Of a DNA stretch of 28,493 bases, positions 6,872 through 14,906 are shown piece after piece. Position 1 is the first letter of the stretch; each line of letters opens with the position of its first letter. The stretch comes from DASPOF01 sp035626155 (lineage in GTDB: Bacteria > Desulfobacterota > Binatia > Binatales > Binataceae). Location of the stretch: NCBI GenBank assembly GCA_035626155.1, contig DASPOF010000022.1:1-28493 (forward strand), read 5' to 3'. The notes beneath the pieces were generated by a model. That model saw only the letters and a list, made by a program, of their open reading frames with translations, ran no database searches and was not told the DNA's origin. A program made the position numbers and the translations under genes.

Positions 6872-8032
6872 CTATTGATTGGACAGGATCAGCGTCGCGC
6901 CTGAATGACGCGAGCCGAGCGCTCCGCCGGTGCCATGCACCAGCGCGGTCTTGCAATCCTTCACCTGGCGCGGACCGCACTCGCCGCGAAGCTGCTTGGT
7001 CGCCTCGATCACGAGGAAAATTCCGCGCATCCCGGGATGGTTCGAGGAGAGCCCGCCGCCGTCGGTGTTGATGGGAAAATCGCCGTCATAGCGCAGCCGC
7101 CCGCCGGTCACGAACGCGCCGCCCTCGCCGCGCTTGCAGAAGCCAAGGTTCTCGAGCGTGACGAGGACGGTGATCGTGAACGAGTCGTAGATCATCGCCA
7201 TGTCGATGTCTTTGTGCGAAACGCCCGAGCGCTGGAACGCGAGCCGCCCCGACTGCGCGGCGGCGATCTCGAGGAAGTCGCGCTGGCCGCGCGCCGCATG
7301 GCGCACCGTCTCGCCCACGCCGAGGATGTAAGCGGGCTTCTTCTTCAGGTCGCGCGCGCGCTCGGCCGAGGTGACGACCAGCGCGCCGCCGCCGTCGCTG
7401 ATGATGCAGCAGTCGAGCAGGTGCAGGGGCGAGGAGATGGTTCGCGATGCGAGCACGTCCTCGACGGTGATCGGATCGCGGTACTTCGCGTTGGGGTTCA
7501 TCGATGCGTGATGGCGCATCGTGACCGCGATCTCGGCGAGCTGCTCCGGCCTGGTGCCGTAATCGTGCATGTGGCGCTGCGCGATCATCGCGTACAGGCC
7601 GACGGTGGTCGGTCCGAAGGGGATCTCGTACTGGTCGCAGGGATCGCCGGCGCCGCCCCCGCCTCCGCCGCCGGTTCCGATCGCGAAGCGCTGCGATGCG
7701 GCGGTCGAGCCGTACGCGATCACGCACACCTCGCACAGCCCCGAATTGATCGCAGCCGCCGCGTGAGCGGTGTGCGCTACGAACGACGACCCGCCGATCG
7801 AGGTCGAGTCCACGAAGTTGGGCGTGAGATTGAGATAGTCGCAAAGCCCGATCATCCCCATCCCGCCGATCCCGGACGTGCACAGACCATCGACGTCCTT
7901 CATGGAGAGCCCGGCATCGTCCAACGCGCCGCGGATGCTCTCGGCCATGATCTGGTGCATGTTCTTGTCGGGCGCGAAGCGGCTGGGATGCTCGTACACG
8001 CCGACGACTGCGGTTTTTCTCGAGAGACTCAT
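6872..8032 (-). CDS. Thiolase-fold protein lacking catalytic Cys (Ltp2/SCP-x-like)
   Basis: A 386-aa thiolase-superfamily protein of the lipid-transfer/acetyl-CoA acetyltransferase-like branch. The position of the nucleophilic Cys reads TSIGGSSF (Ser78 by eye), and the C-terminal Cys motif is replaced by HGTGGALGSRHSG (His366). NTDGGGLSSNHPG (322-334) and IYDSFT (281-286) are typical of this branch. A run of seven glycines at 121-127 comes from a (GGC)n-like stretch. The lack of cysteines suggests a retro-aldolase such as Ltp2 (or a Claisen-type enzyme with other residues) rather than a true thiolase. It lies between an alpha/beta hydrolase gene (10-nt gap) and the DUF35 gene (16-nt gap), and probably forms a complex with the DUF35 protein. 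Confidence 0.9.
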   Translation of the reverse strand: MSLSRKTAVVGVYEHPSRFAPDKNMHQIMAESIRGALDDAGLSMKDVDGLCTSGIGGMGMIGLCDYLNLTPNFVDSTSIGGSSFVAHTAHAAAAINSGLCEVCVIAYGSTAASQRFAIGTGGGGGGGAGDPCDQYEIPFGPTTVGLYAMIAQRHMHDYGTRPEQLAEIAVTMRHHASMNPNAKYRDPITVEDVLASRTISSPLHLLDCCIISDGGGALVVTSAERARDLKKKPAYILGVGETVRHAARGQRDFLEIAAAQSGRLAFQRSGVSHKDIDMAMIYDSFTITVLVTLENLGFCKRGEGGAFVTGGRLRYDGDFPINTDGGGLSSNHPGMRGIFLVIEATKQLRGECGPRQVKDCKTALVHGTGGALGSRHSGATLILSNQ

Positions 8033-8042
8033 GCGAGGAGCC

Positions 8043-8858
8043 CTACCTTAGCTCGGAGAGGAATTGCTCGATCGCGCCATTGAGTTCGCCCGGGCGCTCG
8101 GAAGGAATCATGTGGCCGGCGTCGGCCACGACTTTAAGCTTCGCGCCGCGAATCTTGCTCTTGATCAACTCGGCATCGGCCACCGTGGTGCCCTGGTCGT
8201 CGGCGCCGGCAAAAATCACCGTGGGCTTGTCGATCTTCGCGATCGACTCGCGCAGATCGACCTGCGAACAGGCCAGCATATCCGTGTACCGCACGCGCGG
8301 GTCGGTCTTGATCTGCTCCATCCAGCCCTCGCGCACCACGTCGAAGTTTTCCTTGAGCGTCCTGGGCGAGTAGCCGTCGGTCGTGAACGCCTGCGGCGCG
8401 CGTCCCATCGTCACCGCCCTGAGCGCGTCGATGCGATCCTTGGCGACGTTGAACTTCGCCGCAGTGGCGACCAGGACGAGCGCCTCGACGCGCGCCGGAT
8501 AGCGCAGCGCGAGGTCCATCGCAATTGCCCCGCCCATCGACCATCCCGCGATCACCGCCGACCCGACCTTGAGCGCATCCAGGAACGCCACCACGAAGTC
8601 GGCATAGTCCGGGACGCTCATCAGGCCCTCGACGCCGGACGATCGGCCGTGGCCCGGAAGATCGAGCGCGACCGGGCTGTGCGATGCGCCCAGCGCGTCG
8701 ACTTGGCGGTGCCATCGATGGCCGTTGCCGCCGGCGCCGTGGACGAGCACGATCTTTCGGCCGCGCGAAAGATCCGGCACCACGTCCGGCAGCGTGGTCG
8801 CGCCGCAATAGTGGTAATAGGTCGCGTAACCTTTAACCTCTGTGTATTTCGTCGGCAT
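8043..8858 (-). CDS. Alpha/beta hydrolase
   Basis: A 271-aa alpha/beta-hydrolase. The oxyanion segment HGAGG is at 40-44, the nucleophile elbow GWSMGG places Ser107, an acid is likely in FAGADD (Asp220 or Asp221), and the catalytic His is His249 in DAGHMIP. It has no signal peptide, so it is cytoplasmic. Size and motifs fit carboxylesterases, C-C bond hydrolases of the meta-cleavage type and thioesterases alike. As first gene of the six-gene operon it may open a ring or release a thioester product. ATG 8858 follows a GGGGAGAG at a somewhat long spacing. The 227 bp upstream to the next minus-strand gene should hold the operon promoter, but no clear one is seen. Confidence 0.9.
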   Translation of the reverse strand: MPTKYTEVKGYATYYHYCGATTLPDVVPDLSRGRKIVLVHGAGGNGHRWHRQVDALGASHSPVALDLPGHGRSSGVEGLMSVPDYADFVVAFLDALKVGSAVIAGWSMGGAIAMDLALRYPARVEALVLVATAAKFNVAKDRIDALRAVTMGRAPQAFTTDGYSPRTLKENFDVVREGWMEQIKTDPRVRYTDMLACSQVDLRESIAKIDKPTVIFAGADDQGTTVADAELIKSKIRGAKLKVVADAGHMIPSERPGELNGAIEQFLSELR

Positions 8859-9085
8859 CGCCGCGCAGCTCTCCCCGCTTAAGTCGGACGTAGGTTAGCT
8901 ATTAGGTTCGCAGCGCAATTGTCAAACGCCGCGCGCGCGATGATCGGAATGAGTGGCCGCGTCCGATGCGCCGCGATGCGCCGGGCACGCGCGCAGGGCC
9001 ACAAGCGCCGCGATGCGCCGCGCTCGGCGCCCTTGGCGGCGCGCCTCCGATACGATGTCGCGGAGTGTGGTGGAGAAGCCCGCCG

Positions 9086-9304
9086 CTACTTATTGTGCCG
9101 CCGGCCGCGCTGCGGGGCCGATAGCGGACCGTCGAGCTGGGCGCGCTCCCACTTCTCGATCGCGGTCCGATTGAAGCGCCATGCGCTGCCGACGCGGAAG
9201 CCTGGGATGCGGCCTTTTCTGAGCAGCCGGTAGATGGTCGTGGGGTGAACCCGCAAGTGGCGAGACAGTTCTCCAATTGTGAGGATGTCTTCTTCGGTCG
9301 GCAT
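9086..9304 (-). CDS. Excisionase-like helix-turn-helix protein
   Basis: A 72-aa protein that is almost entirely one winged-HTH of the excisionase/MerR-like HTH_17 type: TIGELSRHLRVHPTTIYRLLRKG followed by IPGFRVGSAWRFNRTAIEKW. These bind DNA as small regulators or recombination directionality factors. No integrase or attachment site is seen nearby, so a stand-alone regulator is more likely. ATG 9304 is the natural start; the ribosome binding site is weak. It is followed by the catabolic operon on the same strand, 227 bp further down, so a regulatory link is possible but unproven. Confidence 0.82.
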   Translation of the reverse strand: MPTEEDILTIGELSRHLRVHPTTIYRLLRKGRIPGFRVGSAWRFNRTAIEKWERAQLDGPLSAPQRGRRHNK

Positions 9305-9635
9305 AGCGAAAACCGCCCTTCGGGGGGAGGTCTGCCAGTAGCTGACGGAGACGCTCCGGCCACGATGCTCAGCTTCTTTAAGAGTCTAATTCATGCAAGA
9401 ACGAGTCAAGCTGGCATTTTAAATGATTTGTATCATGCTTAAACATGCGATGGCCGAAGCCCGGGAAATTTCACCCAGGGTGGTCGAGGCAGGTGATCTT
9501 TCGTGCTGAATGATGGGGTTTGTCATCGAGGGTGGAGCCGGCTGGCGTGTCCGGAATCGAAAACCGCGCTGGTGTTTCCCAGCCCAGCGCGGTTTGAAAT
9601 TCTCCGCGGCTCAGGCAGCGGACAGGGGGCGCGGT
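9305..9635. other. Gene-free AT-richer stretch
   Basis: This stretch holds no credible gene. It contains the terminator-like hairpin at 9561-9595 and an AT-rich patch (about 9375-9450), unusual for this GC-rich window. The patch has short palindromes such as ATGAT-ttgt-ATCAT and GCATG...CATGC around 9421-9450. On the minus strand a TTGACT (9404-9409) in the patch could be the -35 of the excisionase-like gene, without a convincing -10. Confidence 0.4.
9561..9595 (-). terminator. Terminator-like hairpin after the PDZ gene
   Basis: A perfect 12-bp stem, AAACCGCGCTGG (9561-9572) and CCAGCGCGGTTT (9584-9595), has an 11-nt loop. On the minus strand it ends in TTTT. It lies 40 bp after the stop of the BON-PDZ gene and probably ends that transcript. 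Confidence 0.65.
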
Positions 9636-10874
9636 TCAGCGCGACGCCATCTCGGTGAGCTCCGTCAGGCGCGCCATCGCGAACTGGTTGCCGCCATCGC
9701 GCCAGACGCGGACCTCAACCCGATCGCCGGGCTGGCACTTCTCGACCAGCCGGTCGAGCGTGGCCGCGTCGGGAACGATTTCGTGGTTGAACTCGCGCAC
9801 GACATCGCCGGGACGCACTCCGGCCTTAAACGCGGGCGACCCGATCATGACCTCGGCGACTTTCGCGCCCCAGAGATCAGGCGCGGACCGCGCGGTCACG
9901 CCGAAGTAGGCGGATCCCGTGGGAGGATGAAGGTCGGGATGGAGAAAGTGGACGCGCGCCGATGGCATCGCGTGGTGCGCCACGCGCACGATATTGTGCG
10001 CTTCGTCGAGACTGTACACCTCGGCAGCGAGGTAAACGTCGCCGGTACGGCTCGCGGAAACGCCGACATCGGTGAAGCCAAGGCCGGTGAGCGCCTCTCT
10101 GATTTTTTCCTCGGCACGATCGGGCCTGAACCGGTTTAGCGCAACGGGGCTCTCATGCTCCGGCTCGGGAATGATTACCAGCGTCGTGATCGCATCGTCG
10201 GGAAGCTCATTGACGGGTTCGCTTCCGGCCACCATCTGCGACGCATCGTAGACCGCAGAATTGTCACGCCCCAAACGCGCGATGCTGAACAGGGCGGGAA
10301 CGCCGATCAACAGAATGAGTCCCAACGCGGCGGCTCCGACCGCATAGCTGCGCGGCGAGACGCGCGCGAACCAGGCAGGCGAAGCCTGACTCGCGCTCTC
10401 GGGTTGCGGGTCGAATTCGGCATCTTGCGCTGGCTCGACCGGGTCGGCGTCCAGGAGGGCAGTCTCGATATCTTCGACCGGCTTACCATCCCACCCCTCG
10501 ATTCGAACCGCCAGGTCGTCGCCAATCCAGACGTAGTTCTCCTCGGCGAGGAGTTCGCGAGGGACGCCGCGCGTCGCCTCGTCCAGGCTTACCAGTGAGA
10601 GCGATGTGGTTGCCCGAGACCCTGCCGCTTCGGGAGATTGGCCTTCGGTCTCGGTGGCGGCGCCGGCGCCCCGGTCGGCAAGCGACGTGGTCGCGCGAGA
10701 CTTCGACGCGCTGGAGGGCGGCTCAGCCGCGGCCCACATCTCGCAATGCGAGACGTAATCGGGGAAGGTCAGCCCCGGGGCCGGTTTGCCGGGCGCGGAC
10801 TTCTGCTGCGCCTGTTCCGCGACATCATCGAAAGCCGGAATTGAGTGTTTGGGTGTTCCGCCGTTCCTGCTCAT
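9636..10874 (-). CDS. Membrane-anchored BON-like and PDZ domain protein
   Basis: A 412-aa single-pass membrane protein. Residues 1-175 are hydrophilic, rich in Ala/Pro/Ser/Glu, and contain a short duplication (SRATTSL at 60-66 and 87-93). A membrane segment follows at about 177-199, preceded by Arg, so the N-terminal part is expected in the cytoplasm. The periplasmic part has a BON-like alpha-beta unit (252-311, AEEKIREALTGLGFTDV...) and a PDZ domain (322-406, YFGVTARS... GSPAFKAGVRPGDVVREFNHE). No protease domain is present, so it is not a DegP or RseP enzyme. It may be a scaffold or sensor that binds protein C-termini. It lies upstream of a terminator and downstream of gltA on the same strand, separated from gltA by a hairpin. 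Confidence 0.78.
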   Translation of the reverse strand: MSRNGGTPKHSIPAFDDVAEQAQQKSAPGKPAPGLTFPDYVSHCEMWAAAEPPSSASKSRATTSLADRGAGAATETEGQSPEAAGSRATTSLSLVSLDEATRGVPRELLAEENYVWIGDDLAVRIEGWDGKPVEDIETALLDADPVEPAQDAEFDPQPESASQASPAWFARVSPRSYAVGAAALGLILLIGVPALFSIARLGRDNSAVYDASQMVAGSEPVNELPDDAITTLVIIPEPEHESPVALNRFRPDRAEEKIREALTGLGFTDVGVSASRTGDVYLAAEVYSLDEAHNIVRVAHHAMPSARVHFLHPDLHPPTGSAYFGVTARSAPDLWGAKVAEVMIGSPAFKAGVRPGDVVREFNHEIVPDAATLDRLVEKCQPGDRVEVRVWRDGGNQFAMARLTELTEMASR

Positions 10875-10959
10875 CGTTCACCCCCACGCGCGCAGCGGTG
10901 CGGCGCTCCTGCATTACATAAGCGCCCTTGTCTCTAGATAACAGGTTGGAGGAAATTAC

Positions 10960-11001
10960 GCCACCGGCGAACTGTGAGAAAAATTCACAGCCGCCGGTGG
11001 C
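10960..11001 (-). terminator. Terminator-like hairpin after gltA
   Basis: A long stem, GCCACCGGCG (10960-10969) with CTGTGA, pairs to TCACAG (10985-10990) and CCGCCGGTGGC (10991-11001). The loop is short and A/T-rich. It lies 35 bp downstream of the citrate synthase stop on the minus strand. The T tract after it is short and interrupted, so efficiency is uncertain. Confidence 0.55.
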
Positions 11002-11035
11002 GCGAATCAGATGCAGGAACAGGTGCGGGCGGGCG

Positions 11036-12367
11036 TCAGATCGCCTCGCTCACCGCGTCCTCGCGCATATCCGGCTTGGGACGGCGCTCGATCGGAATCC
11101 AGTGGCGCTCGCCTTCGCCGAAATAGACCTGGCGCGGGCGGGCGATCTTCTGCTCCGCATCGCGCACCATCTCGGCCCACTGCGCCATCCATCCCGACGT
11201 GCGCGGGATCGCGAACAGCACCGGGAACATCGTCATCGGGAAACCCATCGCCTGGTAAATAATCCCCGAGTAGAAGTCCACGTTCGGATACAGCTTGTGC
11301 GAGATGAAGTAGTCGTCCTGAAGCGCGATGCGCTCCAGCTCGACGGCGATGTCGATGAGCGGGTTCTTGCCGGTGACCTGGAAGACATCGTTGGCCATCT
11401 TCTTCAGGATCTTCGCGCGCGGGTCGTAATTCTTGTACACGCGATGGCCGAAGCCCATCAGCCGCCGCTTGCCCTCTTTGACGTCTTTGATGAAGGCGGG
11501 GATGTTCTTTACCGCCCCGATCTCCATCAGGCCGCGAATCGCCTGTTCATTGGCGCCGCCGTGAAGCGGTCCGTACAGCGCCGCGATCGCCGCAGCTGCA
11601 GCCGAGAACGGATCCGGATGCGAGCTTCCGACCGCGCGCATCGCGTTGGCCGAGCAGTTCTGCTCATGATCGGCGTGCAGTATGAACAACACGTCGAGCG
11701 CCTTCTCGAGCACCGGATCGGGCTGGTACTTGAGCTCGGTCATCTTGAAGAGCATCGCCAGGAAATTTCCGGTGTAGCTGAGGTCGTTGTCGGGATAGAC
11801 GTAGGGCAGGCCGCGAGTGTGCCGGTAGGCGAACGCCGCCAGCGTCGGCATCTTGCCGATCAGCCGGCGCGTCTGCAGGCGGCGCGACTCGAGGTCGTGG
11901 ATGGCAGCCGCATCGGGGTAGAAGGTCGAAAGCGCGCCGACCGTCCCGAGCAGCATCCCCATCGGGTGCGCATCGTAGCGGAAGCCCTCCATGAACTTCT
12001 TGATGTTCTCATGGACCATCGTGTGGATCGTGACGTTGTGCTTCCAGCGCTTGTAATGTTCCTGGTCCGGCAGCTCGCCCTTCACGACCAGGTAGGCGAC
12101 CTCGAGGTAGTCGCATTTTTCGGCCAACTCCTCGATCGGATAACCGCGGTAGCGCAGGATTCCCTCGTCGCCATCGATAAAGGTGACCTTGCTCCGGCAC
12201 GACGCGGTGTTCATGAAGGCCGGGTCGTAGGACATCAATCCGAAATCCTTGGGCGACGTTCTTATCTGGCGGAGATCCGAGGCGCGGATCACGCCGCCAT
12301 TCTCGATCGGAATTTCGTATTGTTTGCCGGTGCGGTTATCCGTGATTGTGAGCGTATCCTTTGGCAT
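11036..12367 (-). CDS. gltA: Citrate synthase
   Basis: Condenses oxaloacetate and acetyl-CoA to citrate, the entry step of the TCA cycle. The protein is 443 aa, close to the Gram-negative hexameric type, with the N-terminal small domain present (1-60). Catalytic residues are in their usual motifs: His269 (PLHGGANEQA), His308 (GFGHRVY) and Asp364 (YPNVDFYSG). HADHEQN at 231-237 is also canonical. ATG 12367 was chosen over one five codons upstream because GGAGG lies 8 nt before it. It appears monocistronic, with a hairpin after the stop and divergent from the DedA gene. Confidence 0.97.
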   Translation of the reverse strand: MPKDTLTITDNRTGKQYEIPIENGGVIRASDLRQIRTSPKDFGLMSYDPAFMNTASCRSKVTFIDGDEGILRYRGYPIEELAEKCDYLEVAYLVVKGELPDQEHYKRWKHNVTIHTMVHENIKKFMEGFRYDAHPMGMLLGTVGALSTFYPDAAAIHDLESRRLQTRRLIGKMPTLAAFAYRHTRGLPYVYPDNDLSYTGNFLAMLFKMTELKYQPDPVLEKALDVLFILHADHEQNCSANAMRAVGSSHPDPFSAAAAAIAALYGPLHGGANEQAIRGLMEIGAVKNIPAFIKDVKEGKRRLMGFGHRVYKNYDPRAKILKKMANDVFQVTGKNPLIDIAVELERIALQDDYFISHKLYPNVDFYSGIIYQAMGFPMTMFPVLFAIPRTSGWMAQWAEMVRDAEQKIARPRQVYFGEGERHWIPIERRPKPDMREDAVSEAI

Positions 12368-12600
12368 GAGATCTACCTCCAAGGGCCTTTGACACGGCCG
12401 ATCGCCGCGGACAGGGCGTCTTCCCGGTTCGGGAGACGCAACGAATTCAGCTCTCGTTCAACATAAATACAGTAGTCGCGATTGGCAGTCTAGAATACAT
12501 TCGATTCGGGTGGCAACCGCGGCCCACTCGCATCTCCACACGGTGCGTGGCACGCTTGAGGAATACGCATCGCGCGGCGCAAGGATAAGGGCGCACCCGA

Positions 12601-13245
12601 ATGATCGACAAGCTCATGACCGGCATCTCGGCGTTGATCGTCGGATCAATCGCGGCGCTGGGTTATTCCGGCGTCGTGTTGATGATGGCGATCGAGAGCG
12701 CGTGCATTCCGCTTCCGTCCGAGGTGATCATGCCGTTCTCGGGATTCCTGGTCGCCACCGGACGTTTCAGTCTGCACGCGGTCGCGATTGCGGGCGCATT
12801 CGGATGCCTGCTCGGCTCGTACGGCGCCTATTACGTTGGAACGAGCAGCGGGCGTTGGTTCCTGGAACGATACGGGCGATGGGTGCTCATCGCGCCGCAT
12901 GAGCTGGAAATCGCCGATCGGTTCTTCGCCCGATGGGGTTCTGCGACCGTGTTCTTCGGGCGGCTGCTGCCGGTGGTGCGGACCTTCATCGCGTTTCCGG
13001 CCGGAGTCTCCCGGATGAATCCGTTCTCATTCACGATCTACACGCTGGCGGGCTCGTATCTCTGGTGTCTCGCACTGGCGTGGGCGGGGATGAAGCTTGG
13101 CGAGCATTGGAAGGACCTTGCGCCCTGGTTCCACCGTTTCGACGGCGGGATTGCCGGGCTGCTGGTCGCAGGCGCCGCCGCGCTCATTTACGTCCGGGTC
13201 AGGGGAATCGCGGCGGCGACTGCGAACGCCGCCGCTGGCGACTAG
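12601..13245 (+). CDS. DedA family membrane protein
   Basis: A 214-aa integral membrane protein of the DedA/SNARE-associated family. Members include undecaprenyl-phosphate flippases and other lipid scramblases needed for envelope homeostasis. The family acidic pair is at Glu32 (IESACIPLPSE) and Glu41. The signature GRLLPVVRTFIAFPAGVSRMNP (120-141), with Arg121 and Arg127, is complete. Hydrophobic segments occur at about 10-30, 42-80, 114-135, 146-164 and 178-200. ATG 12601 is preceded by a weak AGGATAAGG. The gene is followed 23 nt later by a DUF2007 gene and is divergent from gltA. Confidence 0.93.
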   Translation: MIDKLMTGISALIVGSIAALGYSGVVLMMAIESACIPLPSEVIMPFSGFLVATGRFSLHAVAIAGAFGCLLGSYGAYYVGTSSGRWFLERYGRWVLIAPHELEIADRFFARWGSATVFFGRLLPVVRTFIAFPAGVSRMNPFSFTIYTLAGSYLWCLALAWAGMKLGEHWKDLAPWFHRFDGGIAGLLVAGAAALIYVRVRGIAAATANAAAGD

Positions 13246-13268
13246 CGGCTCGGCCGGAGAGGCTCGCG

Positions 13269-13511
13269 ATGGCATCCGACAGCGCTCGCGCCCCGGGCGA
13301 ACTCGAGGAAGTCTTCAGGACGCTCGATCCGATCCTGGCGCAGATCGCAATCGACGTTCTCGCGCAGGCGGGAATCGATTGCTTCGTCTTCGATGCGAAC
13401 GCATCGCGCCTGTGGGGATCGAACGCGCTGGTGCCCGCCCGACTGATGGTGCCGGCCGCGGACGCCACCGAGGCCCGCGAGCGCCTCGAGGAAGCCGGCC
13501 TGGAGAATTAG
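13269..13511 (+). CDS. DUF2007-like small protein
   Basis: An 80-aa soluble protein resembling the DUF2007 group (putative signal-transducing, PII-like small domain). The hallmark is a pattern of EEVFRTLDPILAQIAIDVLAQAGIDCFV, an SNALVPARLMVPAADATEARERL ending, and a total length near 70-80 aa. In such proteins the domain binds or senses an unknown ligand. GGAGAGG precedes ATG 13269. It lies 23 nt after the DedA gene, so the two are likely one operon. Its stop codon overlaps the stop codon of the convergent radical SAM gene by 4 bp. Confidence 0.8.
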   Translation: MASDSARAPGELEEVFRTLDPILAQIAIDVLAQAGIDCFVFDANASRLWGSNALVPARLMVPAADATEARERLEEAGLEN

Positions 13512-14671
13512 CGCCCGTTCTGCTCCGCGTCAGGCCGCGGAGGCCGCTGATAGATCCCCACGTAGCGCGCGATGATGAGGTACTTCTGGAACAGGCGGTT
13601 GGTTTCCGCCTCGTGCTCGCACACGTCGTTCCTGTCCTTCGGGTCGAAGAAGCAGGTGGGATCGGACTCGAGATGGTCGCCGGTATGGTAGTACGCCATC
13701 GCGCGGCATCCGCCGCAGGTGTACTGGTAGCGGCAGTTTCCGCATTTGCCCTTGAGCTTGCTGCGGTCGAGGAGATCGGCGAACAGCCTGCTCTTGGCGA
13801 CCAGCTCATCGAGCGGCAGATCGCGCACGTTGCCGGCGTGAAGCGTGTCGAGCAGCACCGGGCAGACCGAGACGTCGCCCTCGGCGTTCAGCGCAAGCCA
13901 GGTTCCCACCCAGCATCCGATCGGCGGATTCTGAGGCACGGTGCCGTTTCGCGCGCCGCCGGAGACGCGCTCGTGCAGCTCGGGCGAGAGGAAAAACGGC
14001 GTGTAGCTCACGTAGCCGTTGACGTGCTTGCGCAATGCCGGATGGAAGCGCTCTTTCAGGTCCTTGCTGTCGAAGGCGAGTTCCGAGAACAGCCCGCATC
14101 CCGAGCCGCGCGCCACGTAGGGCGATCGGTTGTACGAGATCCGGTTGCGCACGAGGTAGTCGATGGTCTTCTCGAAGCTCTCGGTATTGTACTTGCCGAT
14201 CGTGATGATCACGTGGCGATCGATCTTGAGCTCATCGCACAGCCTGAGCGCCTCGAGCGTGCGATCGGGCGCCGCGTCGCGGCTGAATTCGTTGCACTCG
14301 TCGATCGAGTTCAGGCCGACCGCGATCGTCAGGTTGCCGCCGGTGGCCTTCTTTATCTCGACCAGCCGCTCGCGCGTGAGCAACTCGCAGTTGCTGCAGA
14401 TCTTGCACTGGTAGCCGAGTTCGTTCGCCAGCGCGAGCAGGTCCATCGCATCCTTGCGAAGCAGGAACTCACCGCCGCTCCATCCGACCGCCTTGAGTCC
14501 CAGCCGCTTGCCGGGAATCAGCACGAGTTCCCGAATCTCGTCGAAGTTGAGTTCCTGTTTGCGCGACTCGCGAACCACCTGCGGAACGTTGCTGCTGGTC
14601 ATGCACGTCTGGCATTGCAGGTTGCACAGGCGCGTCGTCTCGAAATAAAGCGCCGGAAAGCTGTACTCCAC
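13508..14671 (-). CDS. Radical SAM/SPASM domain protein
   Basis: A 387-aa radical SAM enzyme. The 4Fe-4S site for SAM cleavage is Cys16, Cys20, Cys23 (RLCNLQCQTC), and the GGE-like motif is WSGGEFL at 64-70. A C-terminal SPASM-type domain carries Cys253, Cys270, Cys310, Cys313, Cys319, Cys322, Cys340 and Cys351 for auxiliary clusters, including GKCGNCRYQYTCGGCRA. Enzymes of this layout modify ribosomal peptides (PqqE, AnSME and maturases) or cofactors. No precursor peptide gene was found next to it. Translation starts with GTG at 14671 behind GGGAGG. It is convergent with the DedA/DUF2007 pair and overlaps DUF2007 at the stop. Confidence 0.9.
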   Translation of the reverse strand: MEYSFPALYFETTRLCNLQCQTCMTSSNVPQVVRESRKQELNFDEIRELVLIPGKRLGLKAVGWSGGEFLLRKDAMDLLALANELGYQCKICSNCELLTRERLVEIKKATGGNLTIAVGLNSIDECNEFSRDAAPDRTLEALRLCDELKIDRHVIITIGKYNTESFEKTIDYLVRNRISYNRSPYVARGSGCGLFSELAFDSKDLKERFHPALRKHVNGYVSYTPFFLSPELHERVSGGARNGTVPQNPPIGCWVGTWLALNAEGDVSVCPVLLDTLHAGNVRDLPLDELVAKSRLFADLLDRSKLKGKCGNCRYQYTCGGCRAMAYYHTGDHLESDPTCFFDPKDRNDVCEHEAETNRLFQKYLIIARYVGIYQRPPRPDAEQNGR

Positions 14672-14906
14672 TACTCTCCCTCCCAGACTTCAGCTCGGAA
14701 ACGGACTTAGCCGGCAATCGCGGTGCAAAATCGATTCCAAAACGACGAATTTGGCGCGCCCTAGTCCTGTTAGCCGAAAGTCGCAAGCGCCGCAAGCCTT
14801 CGGAAGCCATCGCGCGCTGCATTCGAGCCGCACCAATGGTCTGCTTTCGCCCCCGGCGCCGGTTCGCGGGCGGCATTCGTGGAACGCCGCCGCCACTTTG
14901 CGCAGC

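Noticed and set aside
8940..9040. Repeated GCCGCGATGCGCCG-like words
   Set aside because: Short, irregular, GC-rich simple repetition with no regular spacing; not a CRISPR array or a defined repeat element.
9086..9304. Excisionase-like gene as a sign of an integrated element
   Set aside because: No integrase, attachment repeats or phage/plasmid genes are nearby; small HTH_17 proteins often act as plain regulators.
10500..10509. GATTCGAACC, resembling the T-loop of a tRNA on the minus strand
   Set aside because: It lies inside the coding part of the BON-PDZ gene and no acceptor or anticodon stem can be formed around it.
10928..12466. A long open frame on the plus strand opposite citrate synthase (about 510 codons)
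   Set aside because: It is antisense to an unmistakable gltA and its translation is a His/Arg/Val-rich string without any domain, as expected from GC-rich codon bias.
13097..14710. A long plus-strand frame opposite the radical SAM gene
   Set aside because: It is antisense to a gene with clear iron-sulphur motifs and partly covers the DedA and DUF2007 genes in another frame; no recognisable domain.
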